A DNA stretch of 64,000 bases from Athripsodes cinereus (Eukaryota > Arthropoda > Insecta > Trichoptera > Leptoceridae): NCBI GenBank assembly GCA_947579605.1, contig OX388329.1:769153-833152 (forward strand), read 5' to 3'. Under the pieces are notes generated by a model. That model made no database searches and was not told the DNA's origin. It worked only from the letters and a program-made list of their open reading frames with translations. The stretch's first letter is position 1, and each line of letters opens with the position of its first letter. A program made the position numbers and the translations under genes. Of the stretch, positions 33,466 through 44,379 are shown in pieces.

Positions 33466-33679
33466 ATCAAAGGATAAAATTGGTAATAGGACCAAATAAA
33501 TTTTGCGGTGAAACACATTGGTGTTGCAGGACTCTAAAGACATTGCTCGTTTTTTTTATAGAATGTGTTTTTCAAGCCCATCGCCATCATAATGCTACGA
33601 AGAAAAACAGCATATTTTTGTATGTATAATGATAGAATCAAAACTGCATTTCATAGTCTTTACCATAAAAATCAATGAT

Positions 33680-33725
33680 TTTATTCCTGATGTTTCGAAA
33701 AGACCCGTCTTTTACAGGACAATCA
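33680..33725 (-). ncRNA. Possible Penelope-type hammerhead remnant
   Basis: The minus strand shows CCTG, a perfect AAAAGAC...GTCTTTT stem with a two-base centre, then CGAAAC and CAGG. The layout recalls the stem II-GAAA part of the motifs at 6713 and 39974. The CUGANGA strand is degenerate (CTGTAAA), so this is a weak call. Confidence 0.2.
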
Positions 33726-34309
33726 TTGAGTGTTTATATTCAGAATATCCACGAAACGACTGTTATTTACTTGTATAAAATAAATTATGGTTTCACAAAT
33801 ATGAAATCTTGAAAATAAATATGTTTTCCTGAGAATAAGAACGAAAATGACAAAATAAGGTAAAAATATTATTATTATTGTAATGAAATGAAATAATACA
33901 GAAACATTCTATCATTGTTCTCAAACAATTGAATCACATTATTATGTCAGATTTTATTTCTATTGTGAGAAAACTTATTAGTCAACACTTTATTATGAAA
34001 ATAATGACTTTCTGAAGAGGAATAGAAACATTTCTCTCTATACAAGGACGTAAGTACCTCAGAGGATCCTTCCCAGGGAGAGGAGCTACGACATTTGCCT
34101 CCCCTAAGATCTTGAATATATTTTTATTTTATTTGGCAATATCAACAAACTTTTTACAAATATAACACATTTATTTACCAACATTAGTCCACTAGTAACT
34201 AACAGCATATTAAATTAACAAACGAAGAACAACACACTTCAAGAAATGAGAAGTAAGAGGTACAAAGAAAGAAAAAATAAATACTTATAAATTCTCTGTG
34301 CCAAAAAAA

Positions 34310-34500
34310 ATAAGGTGTTCAGGATGGATAACAGATATTCTGGATGGGTGACAAACCTCATTGCTGAATTAAATATTATGTAAAATGACTTAATTTGTTC
34401 AACACTTGTCTGCCAAGACACATGAAAACTTACAAGAACGTGTTGGAGACCAATTCTTTGCAGGGTGCTCCAGGGATGAATTACAAAGAAAAACAAGTTT
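34310..34500 (-). repeat. Dispersed repeat family 3, reverse copy
   Basis: The minus strand reads AAAGAATTGGTCTCCAACA, GTAAGTTTTC and TTCAGCAATGAGGTTTG, in the same order as the copies at 8525, 46440 and 50285. Moderately diverged, no coding content. Confidence 0.6.
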
Positions 34501-34908
34501 TCCGATACTGTTAGCAAACCATTCGGTTAGTTCACTGCTTATGTATTTGTAGTACGGTTGTTTAGAATGAAAGAAAGAAATAAATTAATTAAGTTTATAG
34601 TGTATTGCATATGATATTTTGTTTGTTTTTGCATATATCATTGACTGTTACCTTGCGTTTCTCTCATGACAATATTTCAAAAATTTTGTATTTTTTTTAA
34701 AGGCTTGGGATCAAAAGCAGACATATCCATTTCAATAAAAATGTTATTTGTGCTCAAAAGTTTACTGATTTTTTTACTGTTATCGATACAAACAACGAAA
34801 TTCTCTATTTTTCAAATTATTTTCATAGGAATCGTTTGTTTCAGGAAATGCAGTTTTAAAGAACTCAACAAAAATGATATTTCAATATCAGCCTTGTCTT
34901 CACCAGCT

Positions 34909-35007
34909 GCTCAATTCTATCATGCCTCGTTCTATAGACAACCTGTCTCCACCTTGAAGGAACCTCCGCCATGTGCAAGGCCCCATGCCGTGAAGTCTAC
35001 GTTGAAA
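34909..35007 (-). pseudogene. RTE-like ORF2 tail fragment
   Basis: The minus strand reads HGALHMAEVPSRWRQVVYRT followed by RHD, closely matching the plus-strand tail at 42693-42878 (HGALHMAEDRSTWRQMVYRT). The 170-codon plus-strand frame covering this segment is antisense to it and has no independent support. Confidence 0.65.
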
Positions 35008-35788
35008 AAATATAATGGATATTCGAAAATTATTCAATATACGGCTGTGATTTACTCTCCTGTATTCGAACGACATTTTGAAAGCTTAAAGTTATTATTC
35101 GAAATGATTTTTTTCTCTCATTTCAACTCACGAATTACATTTTTAAATAAGGCACTTAGTGCCGGAATTTTCAAGTAAAGATACAAAGTATTGTATGATT
35201 ATGAGTTTAAATATTTTTAATTTAAGGGAATTGACGTAGATAAATTCTTAGTTGCAATAAAACTTCACAAATGATATAGGTAAACAATTTTTTGTTTAAA
35301 TTACAACTGATTTGTAATTGTAACTGTATTAAAATAAAATAGATAAAAAATTAAATGAAGAAGCTTCTAAATGTCAACTTTAATATCTTAAAAAGGCATC
35401 AAACTTAACACTTGGGCAATATTCATAGTCACCTCACTTCAAAATAAACACAGATTAGGTACACCTTGATGGGTTATTTATTGTCACATAGATAAAGCTA
35501 CATACCTAGAACGGGTCTTCATACTTTTCTCAAAGTTTTGGTAAAACTTATTTAAAAATGGTATTCAAACTTAGTTAAGAAAAAATGGATTCGCCCAGTT
35601 TCAATACCAAGCCATGGTTACCATACGTTTTACAGTGTTAACGTAGTGAAGTGGCAATTAGAGGAACACAATGATACAACGATGAAGAAAGTTACATACA
35701 ATTCTATTGCGCCTCTACTAGTAGGTAGGTACATTCTTACTAGTGATGTGCATACACGGTTTGCATACAAGTAGTTTATCCAGATTCG

Positions 35789-35916
35789 GATATCCATAGA
35801 AATCCTTAATTGGTTAATGTGATATCCAAAGAAATCCTTAGTTGCTTAACGTGATATCCAAAGAAATCCTGAATTGGTTAATGTGATATCCAAAGAAATC
35901 CTCAGTTGATTAATGT
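35789..35916. repeat. Four-copy 32 bp tandem repeat
   Basis: Copies start at 35789, 35821, 35853 and 35885, each beginning GATATCCAAAGAAATCCT (first copy CCATAG) and ending TTAATGT or TTAACGT. They differ at a few positions each. Head-to-tail with no spacers. Confidence 0.9.
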
Positions 35917-37500
35917 GATGCAAAGCATTTTTCAAACTCTTAAGTGGCTTTATAAGTAGTAATCCAATGATTTTGAGTGAGTTTTGTATCTACATACGTC
36001 CCAGAATCGCACAATCGTTCTCGACAGCAAATACATTTTAGGCCTTTATAGCACAACAAACATAATACCAAACGCTCCTGTCGGTAAGGCTAGAAAATTA
36101 TTTAATAATTTGAATGCTCATGTCGATATTTTCAACAAAATATAGGTACAATGACTTTATCGCCATGATAGAGACTCACCTTTGATTCTATTGTTTCTTT
36201 TTGATGATATCTCTTTTGTGTTTTTTTTCCTGTCCCGCTGTTTTTGTGATTTGATTTGGCATTCCTTTTTTTCATTTTTCCTGCTGAGATCACCTTGGCC
36301 AAAAACTGTTATGGTCTCAGTGCGGGATGAGGTTTTTAGAATAATTATAATGATATTCGAAGAGATCCAAAACCAGATATTTGTTATTTATACATAATAG
36401 TACTTCTGCGGTGATTTTGCTAACCGCGAGCCTGCTATAAAAAAATCATCCGGTTAAACAAAAGAAAGTAAATGTTAGCCGAATATTGGATATTTTTCGG
36501 ATATCCATTTCATTTCTAATCCTCATCCTTCATTCATCCCTTTCTCTGAATATCTCAAACAACGTTGTATTTTCATGTTTTAACGAGGTATTGCGCAAAA
36601 TAGTAGGTACATGAATTGTTACTATTTTTAAACAGAAATGTGATGCCTATAAATAATATACCTATTTGAGCTTTTTATAGATCGTTAGCTTGCTATCACC
36701 AAATTCTTTGGCTTGTTCTTGTGACTTGTGAATTGTGCAGGTGATGTTTTTTCTGTCTAACTGCAAATGCTCTTCTCTTTACTGATATCTCTAAGTCTCT
36801 TTTTTCTATAATTTTAAACGATATTGTCATCTGCCCATTTTTTACGGGCCTTTCTAAACACACTTCTTTTAACCTCCCTTGTACTCCTTCTCAGGACTCT
36901 TGATGTCCATTTGCTATCCAATCTTCTACTAACTATGTGACCACGTTTTCACTATTTCAGTTTGGAGACTTTGTCAATAATAATTATATGTCTTCAACCA
37001 TTTTTTCCTTTCCCGTTGATTTTTTTTTATTATTGATTTGTATTTTTGTGCTAGTGTGATGATTGAGTGAGCGAGCGAGACTGTGTATATGTAGGCATGT
37101 TAAGATGACCGGAATGTTAGGTACCTATGTTTTTTAAATTAATTGTGGCGCATGGTGTTGGATGATAGCTGATCTCTGAAAGATTAACCATTTTTCTAAC
37201 TTTATATATGTTGTTATTGTCTGTTTTGTGCTTTTAACATTTATAAAATAAAATAAAGATAAAACCATTTCCACGGTACATTGCCACTTCAGCTTAGAGA
37301 CTTTGTCATTGAAGAGAGATCCACCACACACCCGGATATCTCAAGAGTTGTTAACTCCTACTTATCCGCACATACGAACAAAAATTGTCCTCACGGGGGT
37401 GGGGGGGGCGTTGGGCATGCACATCTCGATTACATTTTGTTTGCATATAATCACTGACAGGAGACATGAGCCGTACAGCTTTCTTTTATATTCAGCTTTT
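35917..37500. other. Unannotated stretch
   Basis: A possible very degraded RTE-like coding remnant on the minus strand lies at about 36830-36960, but stops and shifts prevent a firm call. A G-rich run sits at 37395-37412. No gene supported. Confidence 0.35.
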
Positions 37501-37688
37501 TTTTTTATCTGTATTTACTTTATTTTAATGTTTTCTTATCTACTGAAATGTCTTTTATTTTACTATTTTGTTGGACTTTTGTTAACTTTAATGTTTATAC
37601 TCCATTGATAATGTTATAGGTTCTTGGTTGTATGTTTACTTTTTTATATTTTTCTATTTATAAGTACATTGTATATTTTTTTTGTTAA

Positions 37689-38722
37689 CCCTCTGCAACT
37701 GAGGTGGCTTTTTAGTTATTATTCTGCTGAGGAGTGGTCTGACAGACACTCATTTTAAGTTCCATTATTGCCATTATTTAAAAAGTTTTGATTATTTTTT
37801 TAGTTTTTTGTGAGTATTTGACATGTATGCAGACACCATTTGAAAAAATATGGTTTAAAAAAAACAGATATTAGAAATTACAAGATATTTATTAATGCTA
37901 ATAAAAAATCACCATTTTTTTGAGAACAATTTATAAAAATTAATTAAATGAAAAAAACACATGAAATAAAAAAAGTAAGTAGAAATTTGTTTTCTGTTAA
38001 CTTTTGTTAAAATGTAAAAAAATAATAAAAAAAAAATCGTTAGAGCGGTTTCTCTAAAAATCGGCTTCAAAGTACGTCCTCTCATTCCTGGTAAATTTGT
38101 GCCGAGCATTGTAGGCAGACATGTTTTTTGCATGCATAACGAGTAAATTTTGTCTTCCTTTCAATTAAATCGCACTCTTTAATCTTTCTTTTCAATTCAC
38201 TCGTAAAAATTCTGCACAATATTCTTTCACACGATGTCCCAGATTCGATTTGTTCAGGGGCAGTTGGGAAATCTCGTCCTAAGTCATGATTGCGCAATTC
38301 TCTCAGCAATTTTTCATTGTACACCCGCTGTGTCATAATAGGAAGAACAAGTTCCCTGGCAAGGCCTCAAATGAAATTTGCCCTCCATTTATTGAAAAAA
38401 TTTTTTTTTATTGAAGTGATGTTAGGTAGACTCTATGAATTTACTGAGCTGATGTATGTGAGACACTATGAAAAAATTACTATGTTACTGACGTTAGGTC
38501 TAACAGACCCATCATTTATTACTGACGTGAGGTATGTCAGACACCCATCAGCTATAGATCCACACATGTACTCACGACGGCCGTCGTTACTGTACTGATG
38601 ATTAAAAGAACATAAATTAGGAAGCTACTGAGCGAAACGGAAAGATAGGACTCAAAATGGCAACGTTGTTGCAAAAAAAAGATTTCGCGGTGTCTGACAG
38701 ACCTCACGTCAGTTGCAGAGGG
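37689..38722 (-). mobile_element. Internally deleted piggyBac element
   Basis: TTAA (37685-37688 and 38723-38726) flanks inverted ends CCCTCTGCAACTGA and TCAGTTGCAGAGGG, exactly the piggyBac arrangement (TTAA duplication, CCC...GGG ends). Subterminal copies of a TGTCAGAC-type motif occur near both ends. At 1034 bp it is well short of a full piggyBac (about 2.5 kb), and only the transposase C-terminus is left. Confidence 0.88.
38082..38336 (-). pseudogene. piggyBac transposase C-terminal remnant
   Basis: The minus-strand frame carries RIFTSELKRKIKECDLIE, then RKTKFTRYACKKHVCLQCSA, the cysteine-rich zinc-binding C-terminus that piggyBac transposases use to bind their ends. Upstream, past a stop, is LARELVLPIMTQRVYNE, matching the helix before that domain. 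The catalytic DDD region is absent. It cannot be catalytic by itself. Confidence 0.75.
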
Positions 38723-38765
38723 TTAAAGGCTTATAGCCGTTTATTTTGTAAAATAAATAAATAAA

Positions 38766-39195
38766 TATTATATTTTATATCTGAGTCTTGAGAATGCAGC
38801 CCAGCCTAGTCCTTATCTTCTAAAATAAATATATAAATACGAAATATTATATTTTCTATACTTGTAGTATTATTGTTTTGATATTCGTGACAAATACCAT
38901 ATTATTATTTTCACGATCATGTTCGATAAAATGCTAATACAATAATGATTTTACCCATTATAGGTATTATTATATTGGAACTATAAACTGTATCATGTTC
39001 AGTGTACCTTTCCTACCATAAAATTTGTATCGCTGATTGATTCTCGCAACCATAGACTATTTACCCACTATATTATATTTTTTTTTTATTCATATGACAA
39101 TCCAGCCAATTTGACTGATTTGTGGCATTTAAATAACTTGTAAAGTATAATAAAACAAATATTTTTTGAATCATCAAAATATTTAATAGATTCAT
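38766..39195. other. Unannotated AT-rich stretch
   Basis: Low-complexity AT-rich sequence, nothing recognised. Confidence 0.4.
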
Positions 39196-39199
39196 ATTA

Positions 39200-39372
39200 A
39201 AATCTGGAGCGTGTGACTACAGAGCAGCACAAACCATGCCACACTTGTTGGAGTGTCCATTGTGCCCTGTCACTTGCACTATGGAGGATATTTTTGACGC
39301 ATCTCCACGTGCTGTGCGTTTTCGAGATCAATATAATTGGGTTTTATTTTCTGGGCTTCGACACGATAAATA
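39200..39372 (+). pseudogene. Non-LTR ORF2 C-terminal remnant
   Basis: The frame reads SGACDYRAAQTMPHLLECPL and CPVTCTMEDIFDASPRAVRF, ending FSGLRHDK and a stop. It holds the Cys/His motif (C...H...CxxC) and tail typical of LINE polymerases, similar to 6205-6432. Followed by an AATAATAAATATTAAA tail. 5'-truncated. Confidence 0.65.
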
Positions 39373-39668
39373 ATAATAAATATTAAAATTTAATAGAGTT
39401 TATGAATTCTATTTTTTGGTGGTTACCTAATGAAAGCTCATTTTAACGTATGTGCAACAATAAATCTAATGTTTTTGTGTTAACACTTTGGAAATTCAAT
39501 ATTAACATATAATTAAATATTTTTTATTTAAACTACTGTATTCTTTCCAAATTAAATTTATTCACCTCAAACGTTTTCGCCAAGGCTTCTACTTGTCATC
39601 ATCAGGAGGACTAATTAGTAAAAGTTCATAAAAAGTGAGTCTGTTTTCTATACTAGGGGGGGGATATT

Positions 39669-39860
39669 ATGGATAATAGTGGTGTATATTGTATTAGTTG
39701 TAAGGATTGTAATAAGAAATATATAGGCCAAACAAGTAGGGCAATCAAAACTCGTATTCAGGAACATAACAGGGCATTCAGGGGGTTATCCGGATATTCT
39801 GAGATGGCAGACCATTGTGTCGAGCTTGATCATTCTATTGACATGCAAGGTACTCCCCTG
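39669..39860 (+). pseudogene. GIY-YIG endonuclease fragment of a Penelope-like protein
   Basis: The frame opens MDNSGVYCISCKDC and continues NKKYIGQTSRAIKTRIQEHN, RAF..., ADHCVELDHSIDM. VYCISC with KYIGQT is the GIY-YIG core, followed by the catalytic Arg/His helix (RIQEH) and the downstream AxHxxxxxHxID region of Penelope proteins. The reverse transcriptase is missing upstream, and the frame runs into low-complexity proline codons after about residue 60. Confidence 0.8.
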
Positions 39861-39973
39861 TTGATATATCCCCCATTCTTCCCACACCCATTCTTCCCCA
39901 CCTTCAAGCTCTCCCCCCCCCCCAAGTATAGAAAACAGACTCACTTTTTATGAACTTTAACTAATTAGTCCTC

Positions 39974-40004
39974 CTGATGATGCCAAGTAGAAGCCTTGGC
40001 GAAA
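39974..40004 (+). ncRNA. Hammerhead-ribozyme-like core in the terminal repeat
   Basis: CTGATGA (39974-39980), then GCCAAG...CTTGGC (39982-39987 with 39995-40000), then GAAA (40001-40004). The opposite repeat carries the same motif on the minus strand (39575-39605) with one mismatch in the stem. Hammerhead motifs are reported in Penelope-like terminal repeats. The NUH cleavage strand was not located here. Confidence 0.45.
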
Positions 40005-40109
40005 ACGTTTGAGGTGAATAAATTTAATTTGGAAAGAATACAGTGTTTTAAATAAAAAATATTTAATTATATGTATGTGCAACAGTTCACGTAATTTTTC
40101 AGTTAGTAC

Positions 40110-40235
40110 ATATATGTAGGTGTCTCTTGGTTGGCCTCTACCATTTTTGTCTTCGATCTTGCCCTCTGCGATGGTGATTAGCTGGCCTGGGCCTGAATTG
40201 TGGCCAATTCAGCTAGCTCTCATTACAAAATCAAT
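40110..40235 (-). pseudogene. Degraded RTE-like ORF2 C-terminus
   Basis: The minus strand gives KIEDKNGRGQPRDTYIYVL, close to the RTE tail block seen at 18.1 kb and 63.7 kb. Only about 120 bp recognisable. Confidence 0.45.
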
Positions 40236-40673
40236 TTCTTCAGAGTGACTTTTAACTGAAAATTTTGTGTCACTGGTAGCATGGTACTACCTCAGGTACA
40301 CATTATGGTAGAAATAAAATTATATACCTACCTAGTTGCTTGAATCTATTTTGTGTACGTATGGTTTGTATTGAAACCAGTTTCAGGTCACGCAATGTAG
40401 ATCGTATAATAATAATATGAGGATATTTTTTTCTATTTACTTATTATTAGTACAAAATATTATATTATAATGGTTCTTTACAGCTTTTTAGTTGGGGCTG
40501 TAATAGTGGCAAGCAAGTCTAGACTGTAGTAATGTAGGTACTAGCAGTGGACAATTACACCCGTTTACACAAAGTAATAAATTTATACTCATATATTTTA
40601 ACCTGGATTAATTTTATTCGTCAAGTCAAATAGGTATATATAATTTAAATGTTTTTTTTTTTGTCAACATTAT

Positions 40674-41352
40674 GGCCAATTCTGAGTCATAAAATATTTT
40701 AGTTGCACTAACTAAGTGTAAGGAGATAGTTGAGTCATAATATTTAGTTCAAATTCGTATTCACAGTTTTCCGTACTAAAACTAATTTAGTTAGCTATGT
40801 CATTTTGACACCTTAGTACAACTATAAATTGCGAGAATCTATGGATTTCGTATTCAGAACGAAATTTTAGTTGACATCTGACTACTACAATTAGTTGTAT
40901 TTGGCAGAATTTTATTCGCGACTTTTAATGTGCGAATATTATTAGTTGCTCTCATTTTGCCGCAGAATATTGCTATATTTTGAAAGTTTTAAGTTCTTTT
41001 TTCAATCAAAAGTAAAAAATGGATATTTTTAGAGTCGTCGCAACTCTTGGCATCTATAAATTGTAAAATTATACCACCACCGACGCAAATGCGAACGTCA
41101 AAATATACCGGCAAATCTGACATTTCACAATTTTCAGGCGCGACAACTATTAAAGTGTTGCCAGAAGTGTAAATCGGAATGTGAAAACATTTTTTATTGC
41201 GGCATCACCGACTGATATTTGTTTGTCCCATAGATTTAACCGTTTGCCCTTGGTGATACTAATACTTAATACGAATTTGTACTATAATGACTAATATTAG
41301 TCAACTATTATTAGTTAGTTTAGTTAGTTCATCAAGATTCAGAATTGGCCCC
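40674..41352. mobile_element. Inverted-repeat element with GGCCAATTCTGA ends
   Basis: The left end reads GGCCAATTCTGAGTC and the right end is the complement of GGCCAATTCTGAATC. The outer GGGGCC recalls the element at 16944-17555. The 680 bp interior is rich in TAGTTAG/ACTAA strings and has no transposase. Target duplication not resolved. Confidence 0.6.
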
Positions 41353-41899
41353 ATTTTAACACAATATTAGTCAGTATTATTTCGCTCGTTAATGGTAACG
41401 GTTTGCTGAAATCGATCGCAATATAAGTTTTACCAAGAAACAGAAGAGCATTGTGAAATAATTGTTTAAAAACATTCAAAATGTCTCGAAACTGTTACAT
41501 AGTTTATCCTTCAAAAATAGATGATATGAATAATTTAATATCATTTTCCATAATCAAAGCCACAAGTGAGGTAACCAGTAGGTAAACTGCATGCAATAAA
41601 CATGCAAATCATGCTCTCTATGGTAATAAAAAATACATATTCAGAAAGGGTGGTATGCCTCATTGACAAATTGAAGATGCTAAATGGATTATATCAATAA
41701 TTTTTGGTGAAATTTTGAATTTGTCAAATGACAATTTTTTACAGATCTCTGCTGGATGCGTCGGCGCACAGCATCATTTGTCACATGTTCATACCATTTT
41801 ACATCCAAAATCAATGCTAAGTATCTTCCGCTCCTGAACCTTGGTTAAGAAGTGCCAACACTCACAGCCGATGAGGTGATAGTCCTGGCTGGATCATAT

Positions 41900-42135
41900 T
41901 CTGAGAATGCCCAATGATAGTTGGTCAAAATGAGCACTGTTTATCCGTCCGCAAAAGTTCTGTCGACCCAGGCGTTCTTCTTTTACAGTACACCATTCCT
42001 ATGACAACGAAATCAGAATGCAGGGAATGTCGTGGAGATAGGTGACGATGTGAAGAGAGTCGCTCTGAATGGAGAAGACTTGTTTTTGCCCTGTGCTCCC
42101 GAGGGGAGCGTTGAGGGCGATGATGATGATGATTT
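41900..42135 (+). pseudogene. RTE-like 3' fragment with (GAT)n tail, copy a
   Basis: Closely similar to 60685-60916: both include ATAGTTGGTCAAAA, CCTATGACAACGA and CCTGTGCTCCCGAG, and both end in (GAT)n. Translation gives parts of NEIRMQGMSWR and RSEWRRLVFALCS with frame breaks. A (GAT)n tail lies at 42119-42132. Confidence 0.7.
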
Positions 42136-42231
42136 AGATAAAAAAGAAAAGAGAATATTGCTATATCAGATTGGAAATATTGTCAATATAAATGAATTTC
42201 TACAAAAAAATACAAAAAGCAGTTATCTTCT

Positions 42232-42425
42232 TCTTTCTATACCATGTCAAGTCCCCCCGACGTTGACGATCACTCCGGCGAAAACTTCCCTGTGCTGTGC
42301 TGCTCTGAACAGGTCATCCACTGTCCTCATTCCGGTCCACTCTCTAATATTGCGCAGCTGCTTTCTGCCAACTCACCATCTTCTCTCTATCATGCCCTCC
42401 AATATAAGCCGGAGGAGACGGTACC
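42232..42425 (-). pseudogene. RTE-like 3' fragment with (GAA)n tail
   Basis: The minus strand reads LRNIREWTGMRTVDDLFRAA and QHREVFAGVIVNVGGT before a stop, then GAAAGAAGAAGA. The closest relative here is the insertion at 48563-48975 (ELFRVAQDREAFARVIANVG), with the same (GAA)n tail. Its N-terminal parts are missing. Confidence 0.7.
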
Positions 42426-42689
42426 TACTTCTCCGTACTTCTGTTGTACCTATTACTTATGTACCTATTACTTAGCCAGGCATATAAACAGGAATAGTAG
42501 TTATTCTGTGATTGTGGATACAAATGTTAGAATAGTCTGGAATTGTTACGTATAGTTAGTTATACCTTATACAAGCGACGGGTGACAGGGAATGGTTGAT
42601 TTGAAGATTACAATCGCGTTATAATTAACTATTTGCCCTTCTTTATATGACAAATAATATTTTTTATTTATAAAAAATTTTACCTAGAA

Positions 42690-42905
42690 AAAGTGATTAT
42701 GACTGGGGTTGTAGAAGGGAGGAGAGGAAGGGGCAGAGTGCCAATAAGATGGAGCGACCAAATTAAGGAGGCCACACAGAGCTCACTTCATGGGGCCTTA
42801 CACATGGCAGAGGATCGCTCAACATGGAGACAGATGGTCTACAGAACGAGGCATGATGGTCACGATCCTCAGGATTGAGGGACCGACAGAAATGATGATG
42901 ATGAT
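42690..42905 (+). pseudogene. RTE-like ORF2 tail with (GAT)n tail, copy b
   Basis: The frame reads GRRGRGRVPIRWSDQIKEAT, then HGALHMAEDRSTWRQMVYRT and RHDGHDPQD before a stop. It is the GRGRxxxRWxDQI tail of an RTE-type ORF2 and is followed by GATGATGATGAT. A matching fragment lies at 34909-35007. Confidence 0.75.
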
Positions 42906-43011
42906 ATTATTATTGTGTTTTGCATTAAAACATGAAATCACCACACAAATGTTTGACTCAACATATATCTACAAACATTTTTATTAACATAACAAAAAAA
43001 ATACAAATATT

Positions 43012-43252
43012 CACTGTGTCGGTGTTTAGGTAGTAGAATTCCATATCGAAAAAATAAAACAGGTGTTTTATTCTACTAAAGATTTAATTTGTGAGAGAGA
43101 CGTTTTTCGTCTTATGAGGACATTGTCAATCTTTGACAGATTAGACTTAGACATTGTCAATCTTTGACAGATTGACAATGTCCTCATAAGACGAAAGACG
43201 TCTCTCTCACAAATTAAATCTTTAGTAGAATAAAACACCTGTTTTATTTTTT
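43012..43252. mobile_element. Long-palindrome MITE, family P, copy 2
   Basis: Arms at 43051-43131 and 43170-43250 match over about 81 bp with a single visible mismatch. The ~38 bp centre contains a partial duplication of the CATTGTCAATCTTTGACAG block. The left outer sequence (TTCACTGTGTCGGTGTTTAG) is the complement of the right outer end of the 14375-14575 copy. No coding content. Confidence 0.8.
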
Positions 43253-43433
43253 TTTTAAATACAAATATTACAATACATAGACTTTTTTATAAAAAATTAA
43301 ATCTAAACATCCTCCTTATAAAGACAAGTCTCGTTTTAAGGAGGGTTAACATAATGAGAATACAAACACACAAAATTCACTGTCTCATATGTTTTTATTT
43401 GCAAATCTATGACAGTGAGGCATAGACGTACGT

Positions 43434-43785
43434 CTAAAAAAGGATGAAAGTGGCATAAATGCAGTAGAAATGAGATAGTTTAGAGAGATGTGTGGTAAAA
43501 GTCTGAGAAATCGTTAGCGTAACAGTGCAATTTGAAAGTAAGTGATTGGTGTTATAACCAAGATGAATTTAAATGAATAACAATGGTTTGGGTATGTGGA
43601 GAAAATGAATGAGACTTGAAAGACCAAAAATATATTTAATTGAGTGGAATGTTCCTTGGAGAGGTGGATGTCCCTGGATCAAATGGCAATAATTATCATA
43701 AATAAACTAGATCCTACAGAACAGACACGTGCTAAGCACATTGAATAAGGAGGCATGCATGACGAATTGTAAAAAAGAAAGTCCC
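43434..43785 (+). pseudogene. Decayed RTE-like copy
   Basis: Nucleotide similarity to 11940-12285 begins at AAAAGGATGAAAGTGGCATA and runs through GTCTGAGA, AGACACGTGCTAAGCACATT (diverged) and AGGCATGCATGA. The reading frame is broken by stops and small indels, in contrast to the open frame of the 11.4 kb copy. Confidence 0.8.
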
Positions 43786-44379
43786 ATCTATTGAGCGTGT
43801 TTTTTGTCCATAAAATTATACAAATCTAATTTTTCGACGAAATAATAACAGATTTTACCTTTATGTTACGCAAGGTACACACGTATACAGATAATTTACT
43901 TTGTAAATCCGAAAATAACTTAAAAAACATTTTATTGAAAATTCACTCTAACCATTGCATTAAACATTTTCTAGGTTTTTTTCGTACTTATTGATTCTCA
44001 GAACAGACCAAGTCTGTTTCAACAGCAACCTCGGTAAATTGATTATGAAATCATTGCTTTCAAAAGGTTATTCACTGTCTGTGCTGCAAACGTTTGCTTT
44101 GCAACAATCATGCTGGAGTTTATATCAAAGGTTAGATGTTGTTTCTACATAGGTATACCGAAGTTGTAAAATTTACTTTGCATTCAAATAATATGTAAGA
44201 GAATATTATTATTAACATTATTTGACAAAATTAATGTATCGTTTGAGTGCCAAAGTAGCTCTTAGATACTGTACGATTCATCAATTCTAGTAGATACATT
44301 AAAATTTAAATAAATAGATCAAATAAAAATTTCAATACATAAAGGTATCCACGGCAGATGTTTCTTATTATAATTATTA
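43786..44379. other. Unannotated AT-rich stretch
   Basis: No coding frame, inverted ends or RNA gene recognised. Confidence 0.4.

Larger units (their letters stand above)
37500..38765 (+). repeat. LINE 3' UTR split by a piggyBac insertion
   Basis: T-rich sequence to 37684 and AAAGGCTTATAGCCGTTTAT plus an AAATAAATAAATA tail (38727-38766) join cleanly if the TTAA-flanked element is removed. The joined product resembles the 3' end at 33421-33465 (AAAGGCTGATGCCG). No coding part seen. Confidence 0.5.
39460..40072 (+). mobile_element. Truncated Penelope-like element with inverted terminal repeats
   Basis: A perfect 12 bp duplication, GTATGTGCAACA, lies at 39448-39459 and 40073-40084. Between them, about 155 bp arms at 39507-39660 and 39914-40071 are inverted copies with only a handful of differences. 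The middle 250 bp encodes the GIY-YIG part of a Penelope protein. Penelope-like elements are known for terminal repeats in varied orientation and for 5' truncation, so this looks like a short, recent insertion. C/G runs (39655-39663, 39913-39923) border the middle part. Confidence 0.85.

Noticed and set aside
34666..35178. 170-codon plus-strand frame
   Set aside because: It covers an RTE-like tail on the opposite strand (34909-35007), has low-complexity codons and no domain.
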